Source: Cellulomonas sp.
Lineage (GTDB): Bacteria > Actinomycetota > Actinomycetes > Actinomycetales > Cellulomonadaceae
Reading direction: 5' to 3'
Assembly (NCBI GenBank): GCA_027451305.1
Contig: DAIDJQ010000166.1
Location: 1-29,439, forward strand
DNA: 29,439 nt
The notes under the pieces were generated by a model. The model worked only from the letters and a program-made list of their open reading frames with translations, ran no database searches and was not told the DNA's origin. Both the position numbers and the translations under genes were made by a program. The first letter of the stretch is position 1. Each line of letters opens with the position of its first letter. Shown one piece after another: positions 7,434-16,227 of the stretch.

Positions 7434-8641
7434 CCGCGGACCGCGACGCGCCGCCGGCACCCGCGCCGGGAGGCCCGGCCGGACGTACGCCCTGGTGGGA
7501 CGCCACCGCGGCGGCCAAGCCGGGGCCCGGAGGCGGGCCGGGCGGCGTCGCGCGGCACCGACGGCCGATCGGCGAGCGGCTTCCGGACGTCCGCCCGCTG
7601 GACCGGGTGACCTCGATCAAGGTCAAGCTGGGTGTGCTCGTGGCCGCCACGGTCACGCTCGCCGCCTTCATCACCTGGATCGGGCTGCGCGGACACCTCG
7701 GACCGAGCCGGACCCTGCCGCTCGCGATCGTCCTCTCGCTGGTCCTCACACAGGTCCTGGCACGCGGCATGACGTCCCCGCTGCGCGAGATGACCGCGGC
7801 TGCGCAGGCGATGGCGGCGGGCGACTACACCCAGCGCGTGCAGGCCTCCAGCCACGACGAGGTCGGTCAGCTCGCCGAGGCCTTCAACACGATGGCGGAG
7901 GACCTGCAGCAGTCCGACGCCTTCCGCCGCGAGCTCGTCGCCAACGTCTCGCACGAGCTGCGCACGCCCGTGGCCGCGCTGCGGGCCCAGCTGGAGAACA
8001 TGGTCGACGGGATCAGCGAGCCCGACGAGGCCACGCTCGCCGCCGCGCTGACCCAGACCGAGCGCCTCGGGCGCCTGGTGACCTACCTGCTCGACCTCTC
8101 CCGCCTCGAGGCCGGTGACGCCGCGCTCGAGGTGGAGGACCTGCGGCTGGGCGACTTCCTGCGGGAGGCTGCCGACGAGTCGATGCTGGTCGGTGCGGCA
8201 CGCCAGGTGCGGTTCGACGTCTCGGTGGTGCCCACCGACCTGACCGTGCCGGCCGACCCGGAGCGTCTGCACCAGGTGGTGGCCAACCTGCTGCACAACG
8301 CCGTGCGGCACTCCCCCGCCGGCGACGTGGTGCGGCTGGTGGCCCGCCGGGTGGGCCGGGACGTGCAGATCGACGTCGCGGACAACGGGCCGGGCATCGC
8401 CGTCGACCAGCGTGCGCACGTGTTCGAGCGGTTCGTCCGGGGGAACTCCCCGGCCGTGACCGGGCAGGGGTCCACCGGAGGCACGGGACTGGGGCTCGCG
8501 ATCGTGCGGTGGGCGGTGGGGCTGCACGGCGGGACGATCGAGGTGGCCGACACCGCGACGGGCTGCACCATGCGCGTGACCCTGCCCGGCCGTCGGCCGG
8601 GGCCCTCCCCGGAGGCGTCGCCCCGTGCACCGCAGACGTAG
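7430..8641 (+). CDS. HAMP-domain sensor histidine kinase, short-loop type
   Basis: 403 residues, GTG start overlapping the response regulator stop (GTGA). A Pro/Gly-rich cytoplasmic head of about 60 residues precedes two membrane helices (roughly 66-86 and 96-113) separated by only about 9 residues, so there is almost no external sensor domain. Next come a HAMP domain (SPLREMTAAAQAMAAGDY onward), a HisKA dimerization domain with H175 in NVSHELRTPVAAL, and the HATPase: N box NLLHNAVRHSP, G1 DNGPGIA, F box FERFVRG, G2 GTGLGLAIV. All catalytic boxes are intact. It probably senses the membrane itself or a membrane partner. Forms a two-component system with the upstream regulator. Confidence 0.94.
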   Translation: MTADRDAPPAPAPGGPAGRTPWWDATAAAKPGPGGGPGGVARHRRPIGERLPDVRPLDRVTSIKVKLGVLVAATVTLAAFITWIGLRGHLGPSRTLPLAIVLSLVLTQVLARGMTSPLREMTAAAQAMAAGDYTQRVQASSHDEVGQLAEAFNTMAEDLQQSDAFRRELVANVSHELRTPVAALRAQLENMVDGISEPDEATLAAALTQTERLGRLVTYLLDLSRLEAGDAALEVEDLRLGDFLREAADESMLVGAARQVRFDVSVVPTDLTVPADPERLHQVVANLLHNAVRHSPAGDVVRLVARRVGRDVQIDVADNGPGIAVDQRAHVFERFVRGNSPAVTGQGSTGGTGLGLAIVRWAVGLHGGTIEVADTATGCTMRVTLPGRRPGPSPEASPRAPQT

Positions 8642-8751
8642 CCGACCGGTTGTTGAGGACCGCCCAACCGTCCCCTTGCCGGGCGTTGACCTGGCTGGTC
8701 GGAACGGGTGAAGACGCTGTGCCGATCGGCCCGCCGGACCGGCCCGGAGGC

Positions 8752-8779
8752 AGGACCAAAGACCCTCAGGCCGTAGTGT
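8752..8779 (+). promoter_or_regulatory. Possible kgd promoter with a DosR/DevR-like box
   Basis: AGGACCAAAGACCC at 8752-8765 resembles the imperfect palindromic GGGAC-type box bound by actinobacterial DosR/DevR regulators. Eight bases later TAGTGT (8774-8779) can act as -10, which would put the box over the -35 region, the usual place for an activator. The box match is partial and the leader to the start codon would be about 45 bases. Inference only. Confidence 0.35.
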
Positions 8780-8827
8780 TGTCATCAACAGATCAGTCAA
8801 CGACGCGGTCGGCTGGCCGCAGCGGAA

Positions 8828-11800
8828 GTGGGCGAACCTCGCGTGGCGCAGAAGGCCGAGATCGACTCGAGGCGCGCCGACTTCGGCGCGAACGAATGGC
8901 TCGTGGACGAGCTGTACGAGCAGTACCTCCGGGACCCGAGCACCGTGGACCCGGCCTGGTGGGACTTCTTCGAGGGCTACCACCCGCTCACCGCCGATCG
9001 TGGGCCCGAGGCCGGTGCCCCCAACGGCACGAGCGCCGCCGCGGCAGCGGACCAGGCCGCCAGGCCGGTCGGCTCGGCGGCGACCGGGACCGTCCGCGCG
9101 GTCACCGCAGCGGCACCGGCCGCGGCCGCCGGCACCGGCCCGTCGGCGCCTCGGACTGAGGGCGGCGTGCCCGGTCCGACGACCGTCCTGCCCACCGGCC
9201 CCGTCCCGATCGCCCGAGCGCTGCCCGCCACCGCTCCCTACGCCTCTGTGGCCACGGCGGCCCGTCAGCACGCCGAGGAGCAGGGCGTCGCCGACGAGGT
9301 GCAGAAGCTGCGCGGTCCCGCCGCCCGCGTGGTGACCAACATGGAGTCCTCCCTGGAGGTCCCCACCGCGACCAGCGTGCGCGCCGTACCGGCCAAGCTG
9401 ATGGTCGACAACCGCATCGTCATCAACAACCACCTCGCCCGCGGACGTGGTGGCAAGGTCTCCTTCACGCACCTCATCGGGTACGCGATGGTCGAGGCGC
9501 TCGCCGAGATGCCCGCGATGAACACCGCGTACACGCAGCTCGACGGCAAGCCGGCCGTGCTGACGCCCGCCCACGTCAACCTCGGCATCGCGATCGACAT
9601 GTCCAAGCCGGACGGCACCCGCCAGCTGCTGGTCCCGGCGGTGAAGAAGGCCGACACCCTCGACTTCGCCCAGTTCTGGGCCGCGTACGAGGACGTGGTG
9701 CGCCGTGCCCGGCAGAACAAGCTGGGCGTCGACGACTTCGCCGGCACCACGGTGTCGCTGACCAACCCCGGCACCATCGGCACCGTGCACTCCGTCCCCC
9801 GGCTGATGCAGGGTCAGGGCACGATCATCGGCGTCGGTGCGATGGACTACCCCGCCGAGTTCGCCGGCACGTCGGTGGAGCGGCTGAACGTGCTGGGCGT
9901 CTCGAAGGTGCTCACCCTCACGTCCACGTACGACCACCGCATCATCCAGGGCGCCCAGTCCGGCGACTTCCTGCGGATCATCGCCGGCAAGCTGATCGGC
10001 GAGGACGGCTTCTACGACCGGGTCTTCACCTCGTTGCGCGTGCCGTACGAGCCCGTCCGCTGGGTCCGGGACAGCAGCACCGACCCGGACGACGACGCGA
10101 TCAAGCCCGCCCGTGTCGCGGAGCTGATCCACGCCTACCGCTCGCGCGGGCACCTGATGGCCGACACCGACCCGCTCGCCTTCCGGCTGCGCAAGCACCC
10201 CGACCTCGACGTGCAGAACCACGGCCTGACCCTGTGGGACCTGGACCGCACCTTCCCCACAGGCGGCTTCACCGGCAGGTCGCGCGCCTCGCTGCGACAG
10301 GTGCTCGGCCTGCTCCGGGACTCCTACTGCCGCACCATCGGCGTGGAGTACATGCACCTGCAGGACCCCCGCCAGCGGCGCTGGCTGCAGGAGCGGCTGG
10401 AGTCCGGCTACGCGCGCACACCGCGCGAGGACCAGCTGCGGATCCTGCGTCGGCTGAACGCGGCCGAGGCGTTCGAGACCTTCCTGCAGACGAAGTACGT
10501 CGGCCAGAAGCGGTTCTCGCTCGAGGGCGGCGAGTCCCTGATCCCGTTGCTGGACGCGATCTTGTCCAAGGCTGCGAACTCCGGGCTCGACGAGGTCGGC
10601 ATCGGCATGGCCCACCGCGGCCGGCTCAACGTCCTGGCGAACATCGCCGGCAAGTCGTACGCGCAGATCTTCAGCGAGTTCGAGGGCAACCAGGACCCGA
10701 AGAGCGTGCAGGGGTCCGGCGACGTGAAGTACCACCTCGGCACCGAAGGCAGGTTCACGGCCGAGTCGGGCGCGACGACGCGGGTGCACCTGGCGGCCAA
10801 CCCGTCGCACCTGGAGGCCGTCGACCCGGTGCTCGAGGGGATCGTCCGCGCCAAGCAGGACCGCATCGACCTCGGCGGCGACGGCTTCTCCGTGCTGCCG
10901 ATCCTGGTGCACGGAGATGCGGCGTTCGCCGGCCAGGGTGTCGTCTTCGAGACGCTGAACCTGTCGCAGCTGCGCGGGTACCGCACCGGCGGCACCATCC
11001 ACGTGGTCATCAACAACCAGGTCGGCTTCACCACCGGGCCCTCGTCGTCACGCTCGTCCCAGTACGCCACCGACGTGGTCAAGGGGCTGCAGGTGCCGGT
11101 GTTCCACGTCAACGGGGACGACCCGGAGGCCGTGGTGCGGGTGGCGGAGCTCGCCTTCGAGTACCGCGAGCAGTTCGACCGCGACGTCGTCGTCGACATG
11201 CTCTGCTACCGCCGCCGCGGCCACAACGAGGGCGACGACCCGTCGATGACGCAGCCGCTGATGTACAACCTCATCGAGGCGAAGCGCTCGGTCCGCAAGC
11301 TGTACACCGAGACGTTGGTCGGCCGCGGGGACATCACGCTGGAGGAGGCGGAGCACGCGCTCCGCGACTACCAGTCGCAGCTGGAGCGGGTGTTCGCCGA
11401 GACCCGGGAAGACGGCTGGACGCCCGCCACCGCACCCGAGACGGTGGCCGGGCTGGAGCGCCCGGAGTCCCAGCACGAGGACGCCGGCGTGATGGTCGGC
11501 TGGCGGACCGCCGTGCCGGCCGCGGTGCTCGAGCGGATCGGGGCGGCGCAGGTGCAGGCGCCCGACGGGTTCACCGTGCACCCCAAGCTCGCGACGCTGC
11601 TGACGCGGCGCGAGGCGATGAGCCGCGAGGGCGGCATCGACTGGGCATTCGGCGAGCTGCTCGCATTCGGGTCGCTCCTGGTGGAGGGCACCCCGGTGCG
11701 CCTGGCAGGGCAGGACACGCGGCGCGGCACGTTCGCGCAGCGGCACGCCGTGCTGCACGACCGGGAGACCGGAGCCGAGTGGACGCCGCTGTCCTACCTG

Positions 11801-12658
11801 TCCGCCAACCAGGCCAAGTTCTGGGTGTACGACTCGTCGCTGTCGGAGTACGCGGCGCTCGGGTTCGAGTACGGCTACTCGGTAGAGCGCCCGGACGCGC
11901 TGGTGGTGTGGGAGGCGCAGTTCGGTGACTTCGTCAACGGCGCCCAGACGGTGATCGACGAGTTCATCAGCTCCGCCGGGCAGAAGTGGGCGCAGCACTC
12001 GTCGGTGACCATGCTGCTGCCGCACGGGTACGAGGGGCAGGGCCCGGACCACTCCTCCGCCCGCATCGAGCGGTTCCTCCAGCTCGCGGCCGAGGACAAC
12101 ATGACGATCGCGGAGCCGTCGACCCCCGCGTCGTACTTCCACCTCCTTCGCCGGCAGGCGTACGCCCGGCCGCGGCGGCCCCTCATCGTCTTCACGCCGA
12201 AGTCGATGCTGCGGCTGAAGTCCGCGACGTCCGACGTCGAGGACTTCACGGCCGGCACGTTCCGTCCCGTGATCGGCGACGAGCTGGCCGCGGCGCAGGC
12301 CGACCAGGTGACGCGCGTGCTGCTGTGCAGCGGCAAGGTGTACTGGGACCTGCTGGCGCACCGGGTGTCCTCCGGCGACCGGCACACCGCGATCGTCCGC
12401 GTCGAGCAGCTGTACCCCTTCGACGTGGAGGCGGCGCGCGAGGCGCTGGCGCCCTACCCGGACGCCGAGCTGGTGTGGGTGCAGGACGAGCCGCGCAACC
12501 AGGGCGCCTGGTCGTACGTGTCGCTGCACGTGCCGCCGCTGCTCGGCCGCGACCTGCGTGCGGTGTCCCGGGCGGAGTCGGCCGCGACGGCCACGGGCTC
12601 GGCGAAGAAGCACGCCGCCCAGCAGGCCGAGCTCGTCGGGGAGGCGTTCGCGCGCTGA
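8828..12658 (+). CDS. kgd: Multifunctional 2-oxoglutarate dehydrogenase E2/E1 fusion (2-oxoglutarate decarboxylase)
   Basis: 1276 residues from a GTG at 8828; a GTG at 8843 is equally possible since neither has a clear ribosome binding site. TCA-cycle enzyme that decarboxylates 2-oxoglutarate with thiamine diphosphate and passes the succinyl group towards CoA. Order: E1 N-terminal segment ([18 protein letters not shown]), Ala/Pro-rich linker (about 60-150) without a lipoyl domain, E2 acyltransferase core (about 180-400, [12 protein letters not shown] and the catalytic [13 protein letters not shown] with His370), then the E1 domain ([14 protein letters not shown] near 593, [12 protein letters not shown] near 694, NNQVGFTT near 727) and the C-terminal transketolase part ([20 protein letters not shown]). 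This is the actinobacterial Kgd/OdhA layout; the lipoyl group is supplied by the pyruvate dehydrogenase E2 protein elsewhere. Confidence 0.96.
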   Translation: MGEPRVAQKAEIDSRRADFGANEWLVDELYEQYLRDPSTVDPAWWDFFEGYHPLTADRGPEAGAPNGTSAAAAADQAARPVGSAATGTVRAVTAAAPAAAAGTGPSAPRTEGGVPGPTTVLPTGPVPIARALPATAPYASVATAARQHAEEQGVADEVQKLRGPAARVVTNMESSLEVPTATSVRAVPAKLMVDNRIVINNHLARGRGGKVSFTHLIGYAMVEALAEMPAMNTAYTQLDGKPAVLTPAHVNLGIAIDMSKPDGTRQLLVPAVKKADTLDFAQFWAAYEDVVRRARQNKLGVDDFAGTTVSLTNPGTIGTVHSVPRLMQGQGTIIGVGAMDYPAEFAGTSVERLNVLGVSKVLTLTSTYDHRIIQGAQSGDFLRIIAGKLIGEDGFYDRVFTSLRVPYEPVRWVRDSSTDPDDDAIKPARVAELIHAYRSRGHLMADTDPLAFRLRKHPDLDVQNHGLTLWDLDRTFPTGGFTGRSRASLRQVLGLLRDSYCRTIGVEYMHLQDPRQRRWLQERLESGYARTPREDQLRILRRLNAAEAFETFLQTKYVGQKRFSLEGGESLIPLLDAILSKAANSGLDEVGIGMAHRGRLNVLANIAGKSYAQIFSEFEGNQDPKSVQGSGDVKYHLGTEGRFTAESGATTRVHLAANPSHLEAVDPVLEGIVRAKQDRIDLGGDGFSVLPILVHGDAAFAGQGVVFETLNLSQLRGYRTGGTIHVVINNQVGFTTGPSSSRSSQYATDVVKGLQVPVFHVNGDDPEAVVRVAELAFEYREQFDRDVVVDMLCYRRRGHNEGDDPSMTQPLMYNLIEAKRSVRKLYTETLVGRGDITLEEAEHALRDYQSQLERVFAETREDGWTPATAPETVAGLERPESQHEDAGVMVGWRTAVPAAVLERIGAAQVQAPDGFTVHPKLATLLTRREAMSREGGIDWAFGELLAFGSLLVEGTPVRLAGQDTRRGTFAQRHAVLHDRETGAEWTPLSYLSANQAKFWVYDSSLSEYAALGFEYGYSVERPDALVVWEAQFGDFVNGAQTVIDEFISSAGQKWAQHSSVTMLLPHGYEGQGPDHSSARIERFLQLAAEDNMTIAEPSTPASYFHLLRRQAYARPRRPLIVFTPKSMLRLKSATSDVEDFTAGTFRPVIGDELAAAQADQVTRVLLCSGKVYWDLLAHRVSSGDRHTAIVRVEQLYPFDVEAAREALAPYPDAELVWVQDEPRNQGAWSYVSLHVPPLLGRDLRAVSRAESAATATGSAKKHAAQQAELVGEAFAR

Positions 12659-12751
12659 CGTCGGACGACCCGGGCCCTCGCCTCCCGCGGCAGGCGCCAC
12701 CGCGCTGCCAGACTGGCCCCCGTGCACGCGCGGGCCGGGCACGGGAGGACG

Positions 12752-13357
12752 GTGAGGGGCGTGGCTGACCTGCCGGTCAGGCTGGTGGTTGTCGGAGACG
12801 AGCTGGTGGCCGGTGCCGGTGACCCTCGTGCTCTCGGCTGGGTGGGACGCGTGGCGGCCCGGACGAGCACACCGGGTCTGCTCACGGTGCTCACCCTGGC
12901 CGTGCCCGGTGAGAACAGCACGCAGCTCGGCGCCCGCTGGGACCTCGAGGCGAGCCGCCGCTGGGCGCCCGAGGCCGACAACCGGCTCGTCGTGGCGCTC
13001 GGCCGGGCCGACGCGGACGCCAACCTCTCGTTGGCGCGCAGCCGGCTGAACCTGGCCAACATCCTCGACGTCGCCGACCAGCGTCGGGTGCCGACCTTCG
13101 TGGTCGGCCCCCCGCCGGGCACGCCCGACCAGGCCAAGCACCTCACCGAGCTGTCAGCTGCGTACGCGGACGTCGCGGGGCGGCGCCGCGTGCCCTACGT
13201 CGACACGTACACGCCCCTGGCGGCGCACGACCAGTGGCTGGCCGACCTCGCCGCCGGCGACGGCGTCCTGCCCGGTCAGGCCGGTTACGGGCTCATCGCG
13301 TGGCTGGTGCTGCACACCGGCTGGCACACGTGGCTGGGCCTGCCGGACGACGCCTGA
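12752..13357 (+). CDS. SGNH/GDSL-fold protein with degenerate catalytic blocks
   Basis: About 201 residues from the GTG at 12752 (GGGAGG three bases upstream). Other starts are GTG 12722, seven bases after CAGACT and so a leaderless candidate, and GTG 12761. Block I reads VVVGDELVAG with Glu where the nucleophilic Ser of GDSL should be. Block II (VPGENS) keeps its Gly. Block III reads LGRADAD, with Ala for the usual Asn of GxND. Block V reads DGVLPGQAGYGL, with Leu for the His of DxxHP. No signal peptide, so cytoplasmic. The fold assignment rests on block order and spacing; hydrolase activity by the normal mechanism seems lost. It follows kgd by under 100 bases, but a functional link is not shown. 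Confidence 0.75.
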   Translation: MRGVADLPVRLVVVGDELVAGAGDPRALGWVGRVAARTSTPGLLTVLTLAVPGENSTQLGARWDLEASRRWAPEADNRLVVALGRADADANLSLARSRLNLANILDVADQRRVPTFVVGPPPGTPDQAKHLTELSAAYADVAGRRRVPYVDTYTPLAAHDQWLADLAAGDGVLPGQAGYGLIAWLVLHTGWHTWLGLPDDA

Positions 13358-13381
13358 GCCGACGTCGCCCGGCCGATCGCC

Positions 13382-13993
13382 CTACCGCGGCAGCGTGCCA
13401 CGCACGGCCCGCAGCGCCTGGTCCAGCACCGCACGCACCGTGTCGACGGTGAGGGCGCCGACCCCCGCACCCGCATCGGCCCGGCGCAGGTCCGCCCGCA
13501 GCTCGTCGGCGAACCTCCGCACCATGGCGTCCGACTCCAGACGGTGCAGGTGCGAGGCCGTCCGAGCCTCGTCGGGTGCAGCGGCACCACCCGGGACGGC
13601 CTGGGCGCGCGCCTGCTGCGCCGCCGAGGCCAGGTCGGCCCGCAGGCCCCGCATCGCGTCACGGACGTCGTCCCGCAGGTGCACCGCGCGGTCCCGCACC
13701 GTCTCGGCGATGCCGGCCTCGAGGTCGGCGAGGTCGCCGCGGCGCTGCTCCAGCTCGGCTCGGCCGGCAGCCGTGAGCGCGTAGGTCGTCTTGCGACCGT
13801 CGTCGGTGCGAGCGACGAGGCCCTCCTCCTCCAGCCGCGCGAGCCGCGGGTACACCGTTCCGGCGCTGGGTCGGTACGTGCCGCCGAACCGGTCGGACAG
13901 CGCCGTGATCAGCTCGTAGCCGTGCCGCGGCCCGTCCTCCAGCAGCGCCAGCAGGTACAGCCGCAGCTGCCCGTGGGCGAACACGGAGGCCAT
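13382..13993 (-). CDS. PadR-family transcriptional regulator
   Basis: 203 residues from the ATG at 13993 that shares one base with the DUF4097 stop (TGATG); a GTG three bases upstream is also possible. The N-terminal winged helix has LRLYLLALLEDGPRHGYEL, then GTYRPSAGTVYPRLARLEEE and TDDGRKTTYALTAAGRAELE, the classic PadR sequence. A long helical C-terminal part (about 85-203) with an Ala/Gln-rich stretch probably mediates dimerization. It is the second gene of a DUF4097-PadR operon that has two GATATATC palindromes at its promoter, so it very likely represses its own operon. Ligand unknown. Confidence 0.92.
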   Translation of the reverse strand: MASVFAHGQLRLYLLALLEDGPRHGYELITALSDRFGGTYRPSAGTVYPRLARLEEEGLVARTDDGRKTTYALTAAGRAELEQRRGDLADLEAGIAETVRDRAVHLRDDVRDAMRGLRADLASAAQQARAQAVPGGAAAPDEARTASHLHRLESDAMVRRFADELRADLRRADAGAGVGALTVDTVRAVLDQALRAVRGTLPR

Positions 13994-14805
13994 CACGCCG
14001 CGGCCGGTCCGCCGCGCAGCACCGTGACGTGCCCCGACACCGTGGTGGCCGTCACGTGGCAGCTGCCGTCACCGGAGCTCAGGTCCACCGAGCGCTGGCC
14101 CGGCGACGCGCCCCTGTACTCCTGCCCGTCCACGACCAGCCGTCCGGAGACGCTGTGCGCGGTCGCTCGCAGCCCCCTGTCGATCGGCAGGCGCACGGTG
14201 ACGTCCCCGGAGACGGAGCTCACGGTGAACGACGAGGACGGCGCCACGGTGTCCAGGAGCAGGTCCCCCGACACGGTGGTGGCCTGCACCACCACCAGCT
14301 CGCCGGAGGCGGCCACCTCCCCGGACACGCTGTTCACCCGCAGGTCGCCGTGGTGGTCGCGGACCGCGATCTCACCGGACACCGTGTTGGTGGACAGGCG
14401 CCCGCGGGTGCCGTCCACCACGACGGAACCCGACACGGTCGACACGGCAGAGTCCTCCTGCACCCCGGCGAGCAGACCCTCCGCACTGACGGTGCCGAGC
14501 CGCACGGCGACGTCACGCGGGACGGCCACGTGCACATCGGCACGGTCGCGCCCACGGACGTTGCGGACCTTCTCCAGGAACCCCTCCCAGCCGCCGAGCG
14601 TGAAGGCGTAGCCGATCCGCAGCTCGCCGTCGGACAGGGTCACCTCCAGGGGCCGGCCCTCGACGGAGTGCACCTCCAGGCGCACGCCCGGCTCGTCGTG
14701 CGCGACGACGTCCACCCGGCCCGCCACCAGGCCCACGCGCACCGCACGGACCTGCTCCAGCTCGATCACGCGCGGACCGTCGACCACCCAGGACTCCGTG
14801 GGCAT
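13993..14805 (-). CDS. DUF4097 beta-helix-like repeat protein
   Basis: 270 residues, ATG at 14805 with an excellent GAGGAGGGG ribosome binding site. After an N-terminal beta domain, residues from about 110 onward form a repeating pattern of short strands in which T/S-V-S-G recurs seven times (TVSGSV, TVSGEI, SVSGEV, TVSGDL, SVSGDV, SVSGRL, TVSGHV) about every 18-25 residues, as in DUF4097 putative adhesin/right-handed beta-helix proteins. No signal peptide or membrane helix is seen, so it is probably cytoplasmic. DUF4097 genes are often paired with padR genes, as here. Biochemical role unknown; the adhesin label of the family is not supported by any export signal in this copy. Confidence 0.85.
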   Translation of the reverse strand: MPTESWVVDGPRVIELEQVRAVRVGLVAGRVDVVAHDEPGVRLEVHSVEGRPLEVTLSDGELRIGYAFTLGGWEGFLEKVRNVRGRDRADVHVAVPRDVAVRLGTVSAEGLLAGVQEDSAVSTVSGSVVVDGTRGRLSTNTVSGEIAVRDHHGDLRVNSVSGEVAASGELVVVQATTVSGDLLLDTVAPSSSFTVSSVSGDVTVRLPIDRGLRATAHSVSGRLVVDGQEYRGASPGQRSVDLSSGDGSCHVTATTVSGHVTVLRGGPAAA

Positions 14806-14821
14806 GACCCCTCCTCAGACT

Positions 14822-14857
14822 CGCGATATATCTCGTTCTTCGTCACGATATATCGCG
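14822..14857. promoter_or_regulatory. Double palindromic operator of the DUF4097-padR operon
   Basis: CGCGATATATC at 14822-14832 is repeated in perfect inverted form, GATATATCGCG, at 14847-14857. Each arm contains the self-palindrome GATATATC (14825-14832 and 14847-14854). Their centres are 22 bases apart, about two helical turns, so two dimers would sit on the same face of the DNA. It lies 17 bases upstream of the DUF4097 start and is by far the most AT-rich stretch nearby. PadR proteins commonly bind ATAT-type palindromes at their own promoters. Confidence 0.8.
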
Positions 14858-14921
14858 TCTGGGCGGGCGGCAAGAGGGCAGCACGGAACCCGTCAGGAGC
14901 CAGGTGCGCCTGCTCCCCCGG

Positions 14922-16013
14922 TCAGGCGACGACGCCCGCGGCCTTGAGCTCCACGGTGAGGTCGTGCGGGTTCGACGAGGCGGCCAGAGCCTCCTCGTAG
15001 GTGATGACGTCGTCGCGGACCAGCGTGAACAGGTGCCGGTCGAACGTCTGCATCTTGTAGAACTCGCCGTCTCGGATCAGGTCGATCAGCGGCGGGTTCT
15101 CCAACGGCTCCACGATCGCCTCGGCCGTGCGGCCGGTGTTCACCATCACCTCGACGGCGGGGCGGCGACCGCTGCCGTCGGACTTGCGGACCAGCCGCTG
15201 CGACACGATGCCGCGCAGGGACTGGGACAGCGCGATGCGGATCTGCTTCTGCTCGTGCGGCGGGAAGAAGTCGACGATGCGGTTGATCGTCTCCGGCGCG
15301 TCGATGGTGTGCAGGGTCGACAGGACCAGGTGGCCCGTCTCCGCGGCGGACAGCGCCGCCCGGACGGTCTCCTGGTCACGCATCTCGCCGACCAGGATGA
15401 CGTCGGGGTCCTGGCGCATCGCGGCACGCAGTGCCACCGAGAAGTCGGCGGTGTCCTGGCGAACCTCACGCTGGGAGACGATCGCCTTCTTGTCCGAGTG
15501 CAGGATCTCGATCGGGTCCTCGATCGTGATGATGTTGACCTCGCGGTACGAGTTGACCAGGTCGACCATCGAGGCGAGCGTCGTCGTCTTGCCGGACCCC
15601 GTCGGTCCCGTCACCAGCACCAGGCCGCGCGGCTCGAGTGCGAGCTCGCCGACGACCTCCGGCAGGCCCAGCTCCCCCAGCGACTGCGCACCGACGGCGA
15701 CCCGGCGGAACACGAGGCCGTAGGCACCCCGCGCCTGGTACGCGTTCACCCGGAAGCGGCCGACGCCCGGGAGCGAGTAGGCGAAGTCCGCCTCACGGGA
15801 GCGCCGGAACACCTCGACGAGCTCATCCGGCAGGACCTCCTCGAGCATGCGCTCGGTGTCGGCCGGGGTCAGCTCCGGAGCCTGCAGCTTGCGCAGCCGG
15901 CCGTCGACTCGCACCCGTGGGGCGGAGCCGACCTTGCAGTGCAGGTCCGAGCCGCCGGTGCTGGCGAGCGCATGCAGGAACGGGATGACGGACTGGGTGG
16001 TCGGCGCACTCAC
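14922..16013 (-). CDS. pilT: Type IV pilus twitching motility ATPase PilT
   Basis: 363 residues, GTG start, no clear ribosome binding site. Retraction ATPase of type IV pili, cytoplasmic hexamer. The N-terminal PAS-like domain has LASTGGSDLHCKVGSAPRVR, then Walker A TGPTGSGKTTTLASM (about 132-146), Asp box ITIEDPIEILH, Walker B DPDVILVGEMRD, His box STLHTIDAPETINRI and the PilT-specific QSLRGIVSQRLV. These separate PilT from the assembly ATPase PilB and from TadA. No other type IV pilus gene is adjacent, so the rest of the machinery must lie elsewhere. Monocistronic here: the DUF4097 operon lies downstream beyond a 116-base gap that holds its operator. Confidence 0.93.
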   Translation of the reverse strand: MSAPTTQSVIPFLHALASTGGSDLHCKVGSAPRVRVDGRLRKLQAPELTPADTERMLEEVLPDELVEVFRRSREADFAYSLPGVGRFRVNAYQARGAYGLVFRRVAVGAQSLGELGLPEVVGELALEPRGLVLVTGPTGSGKTTTLASMVDLVNSYREVNIITIEDPIEILHSDKKAIVSQREVRQDTADFSVALRAAMRQDPDVILVGEMRDQETVRAALSAAETGHLVLSTLHTIDAPETINRIVDFFPPHEQKQIRIALSQSLRGIVSQRLVRKSDGSGRRPAVEVMVNTGRTAEAIVEPLENPPLIDLIRDGEFYKMQTFDRHLFTLVRDDVITYEEALAASSNPHDLTVELKAAGVVA

Positions 16014-16171
16014 GATCCGGACATCGGCGCACGGGGCGCCGGACTTGAGCCGAGCCGGGCCGACGGGGGTCGCGGACGGACGTCTCCACCCGGACGGTGA
16101 GCTCGCGGCGTGTCGCGGCGGAGGTCAGGCGGCCCCAGGACGGTGCGGACGGGCCCGGGCATGCGGTGTGG

Positions 16172-16177
16172 GACCAT
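16172..16177 (+). promoter_or_regulatory. Possible -10 element for the bL37 gene
   Basis: GACCAT in the context TGTGGGACCAT looks like an extended -10 element, about 50 bases before the bL37 start. No strong -35 box is visible. The 16014-16227 gap otherwise holds the upstream region of pilT, with no clear site. Confidence 0.35.
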
Positions 16178-16227
16178 GGGAGACGACGTCGCGCACCGTC
16201 GTGCGCCGCAGCCGAGGAGACATACCC

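Noticed and set aside
8686..8720. TTGACC followed by AAGACG-like sequence upstream of kgd as a promoter.
   Set aside because: No acceptable -10 box at 16-18 bases; the TAGTGT further downstream is the better candidate.
7379..11002. A 1207-codon open frame on the minus strand across the two-component genes and kgd.
   Set aside because: Antisense shadow produced by GC-rich codon third positions; it has no recognizable domain and runs against three well-supported genes.
11048..13141. A long minus-strand frame (697 codons) across the end of kgd, with others of the same kind at 17519-19402 and 25690-27612.
   Set aside because: All are shadows, rich in His, Arg, Gly and Val from reverse reading of GC-rich genes, without start signals or domains.
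14890..14920. A small hairpin (GGAG-C-CAGG, loop TGCG, CCTG-CTCC) upstream of the PadR operator, next to the pilT stop.
   Set aside because: Only two 4-pair stems with a bulge and no U-tract; too weak to call as the pilT terminator.
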